Of a stretch of 27,389 nucleotides of DNA, positions 1 through 7,603 are shown in pieces (the first letter of the stretch is position 1; every line of letters starts with the position of its first letter). The position numbers and the translations under genes were made by a program. The DNA is taken from positions 1 to 27,389 of the forward strand of contig CAZBJX010000027.1 of assembly GCA_964492335.1 (NCBI GenBank), in the 5' to 3' direction. Below the pieces are notes generated by a model that was not told where the DNA came from, searched no databases, and saw only the letters and a program-made list of their open reading frames with translations. Origin of the DNA: JAFGCL01 sp964492335. GTDB taxonomy: Bacteria; Chloroflexota; Dehalococcoidia; UBA2247; RBG-13-53-26.

Positions 1-2
1 GT

Positions 3-77
3 TGGCTCCCCGAGCTGGATTCGAACCAACAACCTAGCGGTTAACAGCCGCCCGCTCTACCGTTGAGCTATCGGGGA
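3..77 (-). tRNA. tRNA-Asn (GTT anticodon)
   Basis: Read on the minus strand this folds as a complete tRNA. The 7-bp acceptor stem is TCCCCGA/TCGGGGA, a five-pair anticodon stem (one G-T pair) holds the loop CTGTTAA with anticodon GTT, and the T-loop reads TTCGAAT. The discriminator is G at position 6, followed by a genomically encoded CCA (3-5). It decodes AAC/AAU as asparagine. It lies downstream of the P-type ATPase on the same strand but has its own candidate promoter. Confidence 0.96.
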
Positions 78-105
78 ACCCGGCGCCGTAGCCCGGCGCG
101 TGTCT

Positions 106-133
106 ATTCTACACCATCCGGCCGGTGGCGCAA
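106..133 (-). promoter_or_regulatory. Candidate promoter of tRNA-Asn
   Basis: On the minus strand TTGCGC (128-133) is followed after 16 nt by TAGAAT (106-111). Transcription would start about 20 nt before the mature tRNA 5' end. The same TTGCGC -35 box recurs upstream of the glycosyltransferase at 13.03 kb. This is a pattern match only. Confidence 0.4.
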
Positions 134-148
134 AAGCGGCGGCTGCCT

Positions 149-2938
149 CTAGCGGCGCCCTGCCAGCGGCTTCGACCGCCGGCTGACAAGCCCCGTCAGG
201 AGCTTCTCGGCTTCGATTATCAGGAGGGCCGGCACGGACACGACGACTATCGTGAGCCACCAGGAGGCCGGGAAGGCCTCGACTCTCAGGGGGTTGATGT
301 TCACCCCGGGCAGGACGTAGACGATCAGCAGGTGGAGGCCCAGGGTAGCCGTGATGCCCAGCAACAGCCAGCGGTTGGAGAACGGGTCCATGGTGAAGAC
401 GGACTGGGTCAGCGACCTGGCGGCGACCAGGTAGAAGATGTGCACCACCATCACCGTCATGAAGGCGGCCGTGCGCGCCTGCGTCAGCAGGCCCTCGTCC
501 GTGATGGTGTCGCCGCTCACCGCGGCGGCCCCGAAGTGGTTATAGACGAAGAAGGCCGCGGCGGCCATCACGATGGATACCAGGCCCACCTTTCTGAAGA
601 ACGTGGCGTCGGCGATGGGCTTCCGGGGGTCGGTTGGAGGCTGGTCCAGCAGGCCCTTCTCGCGGGGCTCCCACAGCAGCGGCAGGGCCAGGGCCACGGC
701 GTCGTAGAAGTTGATCCACAGGATCTGGGCCGGCGACAGGGGCAGGCGGGCGGCGAAGACGGGCAGGACGGGGGCCAGCATTATGGCGGCCAGGATGAGG
801 GCCGCCTGGCCGCCGTTGGTAGGCAGGGTGTAGAGGATCACCCTGCGGATGTTGTTGAATGCGTGCCGCCCTTCCTCGACGGCGGCCACGATGGTGGCGA
901 AGTTGTCGTCCACCAGGACCATGTCCGAGGCTTCCTTGGTGACATCGGTCCCCTTGATGCCCATGGCTATCCCCAGATCAGCCACCTTCAGGGCTGGGGC
1001 GTCGTTGACGCCATCGCCGGTCATGGCCACGACATGGCCCCGCTGCCGCAGCTGGGACGCTATCCTGTACTTGTGCTCCGGGGAGACCCGGGCATAGACC
1101 GATACGCTGTCCACCATCTGCCTGAGCTCTTCATCACTCAGGCGCGAGACCTCTTCGCCGGTGACCACGCGGCCGCCATCCTCCATTCCCAGGCGCCTGG
1201 CGATGGCCGCCGCCGTGGCGGCATGGTCCCCGGTGATCATGATCACCTTGATCCCGGCCCTCCGGCAGTCGGCCACGGCCTCTATGGCCTCCTCGCGGGG
1301 CGGGTCTATCATGCCCTGGAGGCCGAGGAAGACCAGGTCATGCAAATCGTCCGCCGACAGGGTGGTCTTGTGGCCGGGCACCCGTCGCATGGCCAGCCCC
1401 AGGACCCTGAGGGCGTCGCCGGCCATGCTGTCCGTGGCCGCCAGGAAGTGGCCCTTCTCGAGCGGGGAGACGCTGCCGGCCAGCATCTCGCCGGTACACA
1501 TGGACAGCAGCCTCTCGGGGGCCCCCTTCACGTATATGATGTTCTCCTGGTCGCCCCGGTAGAGCGTGGCCATGTACTGCCGCCGGGATTCGAAGGGGAC
1601 CTCGTCCAGCCTCGCGGAGTCCCTGGCCAGGCCGGCCTTCAGCGCCGCCACCACCAGGGCCCCCTCCGTGGGGTCGCCGTGCATCTCCCAGGCGCCGGCG
1701 TCCTCCCTCAGAATGGCGTTGCTGCAGAGCAGGCCGGCGGTGAGTGTGGAGTGCAGGTCGGGCTCCCGGCGGGGCTCCGCCGGGGAGCCCTCCCGGAGGA
1801 ACTGGCCGTGGGGGGCGTAGCCGGCGCCGGTGGCCTCGTAGGTCTTCCTCCCGGCGTACACCCTGACCACGGTCATCTCGTTCCTGGTGAGCGTGCCGGT
1901 CTTGTCGGAGCAAATGACGGTGGCTGACCCCAGCGTTTCGACTGCCGGGAGCCTTCTGATCAGGGCATTCCTGCCGGCCATGGCCCTGGCGCCCATGGCC
2001 AGCGCTATGGTGAGGATGGCGGGCAGCCCTTCGGGGATGGCGGCCACGGCCAGGGCCACCGAGGCCACGAAGGCGTCCACCAGGCTGTGGTCGCCCAGGG
2101 TGGCCCCCAGGATGAGGTTGATCCCGGCCAGCACCAGGACGGCGATGATGATGAACCGGGTGAATCTGCCCACCTTGCGCATCAGCGGGGCCTGGGCATC
2201 GGAGCCGGACCGCTTCATGAGGACGGCGATCTTGCCCAGCTCCGTCTTCTCCGCCGTGGCCACAACGGTCCCCCTGCCGGCGCCGCGGACCACCAGGGTC
2301 CCGCTGAAAGCCATGGAATGCTGGTCGGCGGGGGACAGGTCGGTCCCGGCCTGGGCCTCGGTCTCCTTGTCCACCGGCACGGACTCTCCGGTCAGAGCCG
2401 CCTCGTCCGTGCTGAGGTTGCGGACATGAAAGAGGCGCAGATCGGCCGGCACGATGGCTCCTTCGGCCAGGAGGACCACGTCGCCGGGGACCAGCTCGCG
2501 GGCCCGTATCTGCCTGGCCTCTCCATCCCGCAGGACGCTGCACTCGGGCACCATCATGCCGGTGAGGGCCTCCATGGAGGCTTCCGCCTTGCCCTCCTGG
2601 ATGAAGCCCAGGATGGCGTTGGCCACGAGCACGATGAGGATCATGGCGGTGTCGGTCCACTGCTGCACCAGGGCGGTCACCACGGCCGCTGCCAGCAGCA
2701 GGTAGATGAGGGCGCTGCGGAACTGCAGCAGGAAGCGGACCAGGGCGCTGGTCTTCTTGAACTTGATCTCGTTGTGGCCATACCTGGCCAGCCGGTCTGC
2801 GGCTTCGGCCGACGTCAGCCCGGCCTCGGAGGTGTGGAGGGCGGCCGCCACCTCGCGGGGGGACATCTGGTACCATTCCCTGGCTCCCGCCTGCGGCAGG
2901 GGTTGATGGGGGACTGCGTCTCCGGGCGTGTGGGGCAT
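149..2938 (-). CDS. P-type cation-transporting ATPase (P2-like)
   Basis: Membrane pump that couples ATP hydrolysis to cation transport through a phospho-aspartate. The 929-residue length fits P2 ATPases. In order: N-terminal cation_ATPase_N segment, actuator TGES (about 183-186), PEGLP in M4 (about 302-306), phosphorylation motif DKTGT with Asp345, and the hinge GDGVNDAP before the C-terminal helices. I chose ATG 2938 because AGGAG lies just upstream and a -10 box at 2978-2983 leaves a leader of about 30 nt. A TTG nine codons upstream (2965) is less likely. The transport site differs from SERCA: M4 Glu is kept, M5 reads NGGQ where SERCA has N-x-x-E, and M6 reads NFYDA where SERCA has NLVTD. 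The ion is therefore not assigned; Ca2+ is only one option. Confidence 0.93.
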   Translation of the reverse strand: MPHTPGDAVPHQPLPQAGAREWYQMSPREVAAALHTSEAGLTSAEAADRLARYGHNEIKFKKTSALVRFLLQFRSALIYLLLAAAVVTALVQQWTDTAMILIVLVANAILGFIQEGKAEASMEALTGMMVPECSVLRDGEARQIRARELVPGDVVLLAEGAIVPADLRLFHVRNLSTDEAALTGESVPVDKETEAQAGTDLSPADQHSMAFSGTLVVRGAGRGTVVATAEKTELGKIAVLMKRSGSDAQAPLMRKVGRFTRFIIIAVLVLAGINLILGATLGDHSLVDAFVASVALAVAAIPEGLPAILTIALAMGARAMAGRNALIRRLPAVETLGSATVICSDKTGTLTRNEMTVVRVYAGRKTYEATGAGYAPHGQFLREGSPAEPRREPDLHSTLTAGLLCSNAILREDAGAWEMHGDPTEGALVVAALKAGLARDSARLDEVPFESRRQYMATLYRGDQENIIYVKGAPERLLSMCTGEMLAGSVSPLEKGHFLAATDSMAGDALRVLGLAMRRVPGHKTTLSADDLHDLVFLGLQGMIDPPREEAIEAVADCRRAGIKVIMITGDHAATAAAIARRLGMEDGGRVVTGEEVSRLSDEELRQMVDSVSVYARVSPEHKYRIASQLRQRGHVVAMTGDGVNDAPALKVADLGIAMGIKGTDVTKEASDMVLVDDNFATIVAAVEEGRHAFNNIRRVILYTLPTNGGQAALILAAIMLAPVLPVFAARLPLSPAQILWINFYDAVALALPLLWEPREKGLLDQPPTDPRKPIADATFFRKVGLVSIVMAAAAFFVYNHFGAAAVSGDTITDEGLLTQARTAAFMTVMVVHIFYLVAARSLTQSVFTMDPFSNRWLLLGITATLGLHLLIVYVLPGVNINPLRVEAFPASWWLTIVVVSVPALLIIEAEKLLTGLVSRRSKPLAGRR

Positions 2939-2977
2939 GCGGCGCTCCTGACCTGCAGATGACAAGGGTCTTCACCC

Positions 2978-2983
2978 ACTATA
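2978..2983 (-). promoter_or_regulatory. -10 box for the P-type ATPase
   Basis: TATAGT on the minus strand lies 39 nt upstream of ATG 2938. No good -35 box is seen; the nearest is TTAGAC at 19 nt. It fits initiation at 2938 better than at the upstream TTG 2965, which would sit almost at the transcription start. Confidence 0.35.
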
Positions 2984-3033
2984 CAGGAGGCCCGCCGGCC
3001 GGGTCTAATGTACAGCGTGGATTGCGGCCCCCT

Positions 3034-3063
3034 TTGACAAAGCCGTCGCCGAGACTGTACTTT
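3034..3063 (+). promoter_or_regulatory. Candidate glnS promoter
   Basis: Perfect TTGACA (3034-3039), an 18-nt spacer, then TACTTT (3058-3063), giving a start near 3070. A 7-bp stem with a 5-nt loop (3086-3092 with 3098-3104) follows in the leader, ending 2 nt before ATG 3107. Confidence 0.5.
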
Positions 3064-3145
3064 AGTCTGTGTCTGGGGCCGGCCGCCGCGGCGCGAGGCC
3101 GCGGGGATGCGGGACGGGCGGCCCTCAGTATCGGGAGACGAAAAG

Positions 3146-4828
3146 GTGACAGCAACAGGGCCCGGGTCCGCCTCCGATTTCATCAGGGACATCATCAACG
3201 AGGACATCAGGACCGGCAAGTACCAGGGCCGGGTGCATACGAGGTTCCCCCCCGAGCCGAACGGCTACCTGCACATCGGTCACGCCAAGTCCATCTGCCT
3301 GAACTTCGGCATCGCCGCGCAGTACGGCGGCCTGTGCAACCTCCGCTTCGATGACACCAACCCCACCAAAGAGGAGCAGGAGTACGTCGATTCCATCATG
3401 GATGCCGTGCGCTGGCTGGGCTACGATTGGGGAGACCGGCTCTTCTACGCCTCGGACTACTACCAGCAGATGCACGACTACGCCGTGCATCTGATCAAGG
3501 CGGGCCTGGCCTACGTGGACGACCTGACCGCCGACCAGATCCGGGACTACCGGGGGACGCTGACGCAGCCGGGCCGGGAGAGTCCCTTCCGCGGCCGCTC
3601 GGTGGAGGAGAACCTGGACCTGTTCGCCCGCATGGCGGCCGGGGAGTTCCCGGACGGCGCCCGGGTGCTGCGCGCCCGGATAGACATGGCCTCGCCCAAC
3701 CTGAACATGCGTGACCCGGTGATGTACCGCATCCTGCACGCCGATCACCACCGCACCGGGGGCCGCTGGTGCATCTACCCGATGTACGACTGGGCGCATG
3801 GCATCGAGGACTCCATCGAGCGGATCACGCACTCCATCTGCACCCTGGAGTTCGAGGACCATCGCCCTCTCTATGACTGGTTCCTGGAGAAGCTGGGCGC
3901 GTACCGGCCGCAGCAGATCGAGTTCGCCCGGCTCAACCTGTCCTACACGGTGATGAGCAAGCGCCGGCTGCTGCAACTGGTGGAGAACAAGCACGTGTCC
4001 GGGTGGGACGACCCCCGCCTGCCCACAATCGCCGGCCTGCGCCGCCGCGGGTACACGCCCGCCTCCATCCGCGACTTCTGCGAGCGCATCGGCGTGGCCA
4101 AGACCGAGAGCACCATCGACATCGCCCTCCTGGAGCACTGCATCCGGGATGACCTGAACCGGACCGCCCCCCGGGTCATGGCCGTGCTGGACCCGGTCCG
4201 GCTGGTGATCGACAACTACCCCGAGGACCGCATCGAGGAACTGGAGGCTGTCAACAACCCCGAGGACCCGGCCGCCGGGAAGCGCCGGGTCCCCTTCTCC
4301 CGGGTGCTCTACATCGAGAGGGACGACTTCCGGGAGGCGCCGCCGTCCGGGTTCTTCCGCCTGGCTCCGGGGCGGGAAGTGCGCTTGCGCTACGCCTACC
4401 TGGTGACCTGCGTGGGAGTCACCCGGGACGGGCGCACGGGGGAGATAACGGACATCCACTGCACCTATGACCCGGCCACGCGGGGGGGGGATGCCCCTGA
4501 CCGGCGCAAGGTCAAGGGCACCATCCACTGGGTCTCCGCCCCGAACGCGGTGCCGGCCGAGGTGCGGCTCTACGACCGCCTGTTCACAGTGGAGGACCCG
4601 GGCAGCGTCGAGGGCGGCTGCGAGAGCGTGCTGGACCCGAGGTCGCTGGAGGTGGTGACGGGGTACCTGGAGCCCGGCCTGGCGTCGGCGGCGCCCGGCA
4701 GCCGCTACCAGTTCGAGCGCCTGGGCTACTTCTGCGTGGACTCCCGGGACTCCTCCCCGGTGCGCCCGGTCTTCAACCGCACCGTGGCCCTGCGCGACTC
4801 GTGGGCCAGGAAAGAGAAGCGGCTCTAG
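3146..4828 (+). CDS. glnS: Glutaminyl-tRNA synthetase
   Basis: Class I synthetase that charges tRNA-Gln with glutamine in the cytoplasm. The N-terminal catalytic domain opens with FPPEPNGYLHIGHAKS (HIGH signature) and carries the GlnRS-type second signature VMSKRR (KMSKS equivalent). The C-terminal half is the beta-barrel anticodon-binding region. The size of about 560 residues is normal. I prefer GTG 3146: GGGAG (3133-3137) sits 8 nt upstream, and the family's N-terminal motif (FIRDIINEDI) follows soon after. ATG 3107 is in frame and would add 13 residues, but its upstream region is folded in a strong hairpin (3086-3104). Bacterial GlnRS is generally held to come from eukaryotes by transfer, so its presence suggests direct charging rather than sole reliance on GatCAB. 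Confidence 0.95.
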   Translation: MTATGPGSASDFIRDIINEDIRTGKYQGRVHTRFPPEPNGYLHIGHAKSICLNFGIAAQYGGLCNLRFDDTNPTKEEQEYVDSIMDAVRWLGYDWGDRLFYASDYYQQMHDYAVHLIKAGLAYVDDLTADQIRDYRGTLTQPGRESPFRGRSVEENLDLFARMAAGEFPDGARVLRARIDMASPNLNMRDPVMYRILHADHHRTGGRWCIYPMYDWAHGIEDSIERITHSICTLEFEDHRPLYDWFLEKLGAYRPQQIEFARLNLSYTVMSKRRLLQLVENKHVSGWDDPRLPTIAGLRRRGYTPASIRDFCERIGVAKTESTIDIALLEHCIRDDLNRTAPRVMAVLDPVRLVIDNYPEDRIEELEAVNNPEDPAAGKRRVPFSRVLYIERDDFREAPPSGFFRLAPGREVRLRYAYLVTCVGVTRDGRTGEITDIHCTYDPATRGGDAPDRRKVKGTIHWVSAPNAVPAEVRLYDRLFTVEDPGSVEGGCESVLDPRSLEVVTGYLEPGLASAAPGSRYQFERLGYFCVDSRDSSPVRPVFNRTVALRDSWARKEKRL

Positions 4829-4843
4829 CCGGGGAGGGAAGGA

Positions 4844-4873
4844 GCGCCGGGCGGGCCTGCCCCGGGACGGCGC
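4844..4873. terminator. GC-rich stem-loop between convergent glnS and rluD
   Basis: Imperfect hairpin with an outer stem GCGCC/GGCGC and an inner stem GGGC/GCCC, lying in the 48-nt space between two convergent stop codons. No T-run follows on either strand, so it is not a classical intrinsic terminator. Confidence 0.3.
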
Positions 4874-4876
4874 CGC

Positions 4877-5812
4877 TCAGCCCGGGCGCGGCGGCAGCTG
4901 CGAGGCGGTCTCCAGCGCCTCCACCAGGTCCGGGGGCAGCGGGGCCTCGAACTCCGCGTACCGGCCGCTGCCGGGCAGCCTGAAGCCCAGCTTCCACGCG
5001 TGGACGAACTGCCGGCCCAGCCAGTTCGCCTTCACCCCGTACACGGGGTCCCCCACCACCGGCCAGCGACGGTGCGAGAAGTGGACCCGGATCTGGTGGG
5101 TGCGCCCGGTCTGCAGGGTGACCTCCACCAGCGAGTAGCCGTGGAAGCGCCTGACGACCCGGTAGAGGGTGCGGGAGGGCCGGCCGCCCTCCAGGACGGC
5201 CATCCTCTTGCGGTCCTTCGGATGCCGGGCGATGGGGGCGTCGATGGCGCCTTCGGCCGGACGGGGGTCGCCCTGGACCAGCACCAGGTACTTCTTCAGC
5301 ATGCGGCGCTCGGAGAACTGCGCTGCCAGGTGCAGCTGGGCGGCCTTGTTGCGGGCCACCACCATGGCCCCCGACGTGTCCCGGTCCAGGCGGTGCACCA
5401 CCCCCGGCCGGACCGAGACCTCGATCCCCGATATCTCCGGGCAGTGGGCCAGGACCGCGTTCATCAGGGTGTGGCGGGGGTGCCCCGGCGCGGGGTAGAC
5501 GGTCAGCCCGGCGGGCTTGTTCACCACCAGGATGTCCCGGTCCTCGTACAGGATGTCCAGGGGTACGGCCTCGGGGACCAGTTCCGGCGAGGGCTCCGGC
5601 GGCGGGACCTCCACCACTATGTCATCGCCGGCCTTAAGCTTGCGGCCGGGCCTGGCCTGCTGCCCGTTGACCAGGACCAGGCCGTCCTCGATGAGCCTCT
5701 GCACCTGCGAGCGCGACAGGCCCTCGGAGGCCCCTGAGATGTAGAGGTCAAGGCGGATGCCGGAGGTGGCGGCGGTCAGGCGCAGCTGCCGGGGGGGGCC
5801 GGCGCCGGTCAC
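4877..5812 (-). CDS. rluD: Large-subunit rRNA pseudouridine synthase, RluD/RluA family
   Basis: Isomerises specific uridines in 23S rRNA to pseudouridine. An N-terminal S4 RNA-binding domain (about 18-70, with SRSQVQRLIEDGLVLVNG) is followed by the RluA catalytic domain. The signature HRLDRDTSG places the catalytic Asp at about 143, and TGRTHQIRVH and GDPVYG follow. 311 residues is typical. The start is GTG 5812, overlapping the lspA stop as GTGA, which implies translational coupling. The open frame continues upstream across lspA, but that part has no family similarity. The RluA-family assignment is certain; the exact target (RluD sites in helix 69) is inferred. Confidence 0.93.
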   Translation of the reverse strand: MTGAGPPRQLRLTAATSGIRLDLYISGASEGLSRSQVQRLIEDGLVLVNGQQARPGRKLKAGDDIVVEVPPPEPSPELVPEAVPLDILYEDRDILVVNKPAGLTVYPAPGHPRHTLMNAVLAHCPEISGIEVSVRPGVVHRLDRDTSGAMVVARNKAAQLHLAAQFSERRMLKKYLVLVQGDPRPAEGAIDAPIARHPKDRKRMAVLEGGRPSRTLYRVVRRFHGYSLVEVTLQTGRTHQIRVHFSHRRWPVVGDPVYGVKANWLGRQFVHAWKLGFRLPGSGRYAEFEAPLPPDLVEALETASQLPPRPG

Positions 5813-6315
5813 TGGCCCTTGCCGGCCCTGGCCGGCCACAGCTTGAAGATGACCACCACGCATATGATGATGGCTGCCAGGATGAATACGTCCGCCAGGT
5901 TGAAGGTGAACCACTTGACATCGCGCACGATCCTCACGTCCACGAAGTCGGTGACCCACCCGAACCTGACGCGGTCTATCCAGTTGCCGAGGGTGCCGCC
6001 GACGAAGAGCCCCACCGCCAGGTTGGTGGCCGGGCCCTTGAAGGGCCCGCGCCAGAGGTAGGCGGCCAGCACCGCGATCACCAGCGCCAGGGGCATGGCG
6101 ATGGAGAACCACCCGGGAGCTTTGATGCCGAAGATGATGCCCGGGTTGCTGACATGGCCGAAGGCGATGAAGATGTGGTCGGGGATGGGATCGTCGACCG
6201 GGATGGTGCTGGTGATGGCCAGCTTGGTCAACTGGTCCACCGCCAGCGCCGCGAAGGCGGTGCAGAAGGCCACCAGGAGGGCCCGCCGTTCATGCTGTAG
6301 CAGGGGAATATGCAT
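5809..6315 (-). CDS. lspA: Lipoprotein signal peptidase, second copy in operon
   Basis: Inner-membrane aspartyl peptidase (signal peptidase II) that cleaves the signal peptide of prolipoproteins after lipid attachment. 168 residues with four hydrophobic segments. The catalytic dyad is present: Asp123 in VTDFVD and Asp142 in FNLAD, along with GGTLGNWIDR. The conserved N-x-G-x-x-FG motif reads NPGIIFG, with Ile where Ala is usual. The start (ATG 6315) lies 3 nt after the stop of the upstream lspA, with only a weak Shine-Dalgarno, and the end overlaps rluD by 3 nt. It is clearly a paralogue of its upstream neighbour. Confidence 0.94.
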   Translation of the reverse strand: MHIPLLQHERRALLVAFCTAFAALAVDQLTKLAITSTIPVDDPIPDHIFIAFGHVSNPGIIFGIKAPGWFSIAMPLALVIAVLAAYLWRGPFKGPATNLAVGLFVGGTLGNWIDRVRFGWVTDFVDVRIVRDVKWFTFNLADVFILAAIIICVVVIFKLWPARAGKGQ

Positions 6316-6318
6316 GCT

Positions 6319-6846
6319 CTATCCGCTCAGAGGGGAGTCCCCCGGGGGGGTCTGCGACCGGTCCCCGGCGGCCCTGCCGGGCCGCAGGCCGAAGATGGCT
6401 ATCACGAACAGCACGATGGCCGCCAGGATGAACACGTCCGCCAGGTTGAAGGTGAACCAGTGCAGGTCCTCCTTGAGCCTGACGTCTATGAAGTCGGTCA
6501 CCCCGGGGAAGCGCAGGCGGTCCACCCAGTTGCCCAGGGTGCCGCCGACAAACAGCCCGATGGATATGGTCAAGGCGTTGCCGGCCCGGGAGCGGTACCA
6601 GCAGATGGCGCCCAGCACGGCCAGGACCAGCACCGCCGGCAGGGCGATGGCGAACCATCGCGGCGCCCCCAGCCCGAAGATGATGCCTTCGTTGGTCACG
6701 TTGATCAGCCGGAAGGCCCCGTGCTCCGGTATGGCCTGGCCCGGCTTTATGTAGTGCCGGACCAGCTCTTTGGTGACCTGGTCGGTGGCCAGCGCCGCCA
6801 CTGCGGCCAGGGAGAGCACCAGCGGGGCCAGCCTGTCATCTCTCAT
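6319..6846 (-). CDS. lspA: Lipoprotein signal peptidase, first copy in operon
   Basis: Second signal peptidase II, 175 residues, with the same architecture and both catalytic aspartates (Asp118 in VTDFID, Asp137 in FNLAD). It shares with its neighbour the unusual N-x-GIIFG motif, the GLFVGGTLGNW block and NLADVFILAAI, which points to a tandem duplication rather than two independent acquisitions. The C-terminal tail is longer and hydrophilic. The ATG at 6846 has no clear Shine-Dalgarno. It follows the dksA/traR-like gene by 57 nt, which contain a strong hairpin. Confidence 0.94.
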   Translation of the reverse strand: MRDDRLAPLVLSLAAVAALATDQVTKELVRHYIKPGQAIPEHGAFRLINVTNEGIIFGLGAPRWFAIALPAVLVLAVLGAICWYRSRAGNALTISIGLFVGGTLGNWVDRLRFPGVTDFIDVRLKEDLHWFTFNLADVFILAAIVLFVIAIFGLRPGRAAGDRSQTPPGDSPLSG

Positions 6847-6870
6847 AGGAACCGAATGCGCCGGGCTCTG

Positions 6871-6904
6871 GCCGGCGGGAGGACGGCCCCGCGGGGCCGC
6901 CGGC
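6871..6904 (-). other. Intercistronic stem-loop dksA-like/lspA
   Basis: GCCGGCGG (6871-6878) and CCGCCGGC (6897-6904) form a perfect 8-bp outer stem. An alternative 16-nt palindrome (6884-6899) lies inside. The structure begins at the stop codon of the upstream gene. No U-run follows, so mRNA processing or partial attenuation is more likely than termination. Confidence 0.45.
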
Positions 6905-7284
6905 TACCTTCCAGGAGGCCTCCTTCTACCAGTCTTCGATTGCTGCGCCTTGCAGCCCAGGCAGAGGTTGGCCTGAGGCAGGACCTCCAGGCGCTCGATG
7001 CCCACCGGGCGGCCGCACATGTCGCAGGTGCCGTACGTGCCCCCCTCGAACTTCCGCAGGGCATGTTCGATCTCGGACAGGCTGGCCATCAGCCTCTTCT
7101 CCATGGCCAGCCGCGTCTCCATCTCGACGGCCTCGGAAGCCCCTTCCTCCTTCTTGCCGTAGGGGCTGCCCTCCTTCATCTCGCCGATGGCCGGCGCGGA
7201 GGCGCGGACCTGCTCCAGCTGCCGGAGGAGCCTTTCCCGCTCGTCCTTCAGCCGCTGCTGCAGCTCATCATAAGCAACCGGCAT
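6904..7284 (-). CDS. DksA/TraR-type C4 zinc-finger protein
   Basis: Small protein of 126 residues. An N-terminal coiled coil (about 6-30 and 52-80, rich in Glu/Arg/Leu) is followed by a four-cysteine zinc finger (Cys87, Cys90, Cys108, Cys111: CDMC and CLGC). The family binds RNA polymerase through the secondary channel and modulates transcription initiation, often in stress responses. The acidic DxxDxA tip of true DksA is not seen, so it resembles the shorter TraR/YteA-like proteins. ATG 7284 is preferred, with AGGA 8 nt upstream. An in-frame ATG at 7317 has no ribosome site. It is the first gene of the operon with two lspA genes and rluD. Confidence 0.88.
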   Translation of the reverse strand: MPVAYDELQQRLKDERERLLRQLEQVRASAPAIGEMKEGSPYGKKEEGASEAVEMETRLAMEKRLMASLSEIEHALRKFEGGTYGTCDMCGRPVGIERLEVLPQANLCLGCKAQQSKTGRRRPPGR

Positions 7285-7357
7285 CTTCCCTGTCCTAGCG
7301 GTGCGCCCGATGCCCATTCGTGTGACGGGAAGGAGGCATCCTGGCGGGCGTAGAAGT

Positions 7358-7385
7358 ACAACAGCCCCCCGTGGGAAGCTGTTGT
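7358..7385 (-). other. 5'-UTR stem-loop of the dksA-like operon
   Basis: ACAACAGC (7358-7365) and GCTGTTGT (7378-7385) are a perfect 8-bp inverted repeat, with a further CCC/GGG pairing inside. The predicted transcription start is near 7388, so the hairpin would form the first bases of the mRNA. It could stabilise the message or be regulatory. No U-run follows. Confidence 0.55.
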
Positions 7386-7394
7386 CTTGTCCGC

Positions 7395-7423
7395 ATTCTA
7401 GTCCCGTTCAGGGCAGTAGTCAA
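7395..7423 (-). promoter_or_regulatory. Sigma70-type promoter of the dksA-lspA-lspA-rluD operon
   Basis: On the minus strand TTGACT (7418-7423), exactly 17 nt, then TAGAAT (7395-7400). Each box matches consensus at five of six positions. The leader to ATG 7284 is about 104 nt. Confidence 0.75.
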
Positions 7424-7444
7424 GATGCCTGTTGCTGTCTGTCG

Positions 7445-7492
7445 TTGTCCAGCGACAATGTCACTCTAATTGTCCAACGATTTTGTCACCCT
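7445..7492 (-). repeat. Two 23-bp direct repeats, probable insertion-sequence end
   Basis: Units at 7445-7467 and 7470-7492 (period 25) agree at 18 of 23 positions. On the minus strand each reads GTGACA, three variable bases, TCG, then (T/C)TGGAC. The same pattern occurs at 13267-13310 beside a transposase remnant, so I read it as the iterated end of the same IS type. Alternatively it is an operator, since it lies upstream of the dksA-operon -35 box. Confidence 0.6.
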
Positions 7493-7603
7493 CTTTCAGT
7501 GGAATACCTTCGCGGACCTGCGCCGGGGATGGTTGCCTGCCGGGCGCCCGGGCAACCGTCCCCGGTTGTGCCGGCCGCCCCCGGGCACTAGGATTAGGGT
7601 GCC

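Larger units (their letters stand above)
7285..7603. other. Gene-free spacer (319 nt) with promoter, hairpin and repeats
   Basis: Divergent spacer between the dksA-like operon and the transglutaminase-like gene. It holds the dksA-operon promoter (7395-7423), a hairpin at the predicted mRNA 5' end (7358-7385), and two 23-bp direct repeats (7445-7492) in a notably AT-richer patch. No RNA gene was recognised. The plus-strand gene's promoter was not identified. Confidence 0.7.

Noticed and set aside
125..1927. A 600-codon open frame on the plus strand opposite the P-type ATPase
   Set aside because: It is full of Gly/Gln/His/Asp runs, has no recognisable domain, and mirrors a gene with all P-type motifs; it is a GC-driven shadow.
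5813..6112. N-terminal extension of rluD by 100 codons
   Set aside because: It lies wholly inside lspA in another frame and has no S4 or other similarity; GTG 5812 overlapping the lspA stop explains the start.
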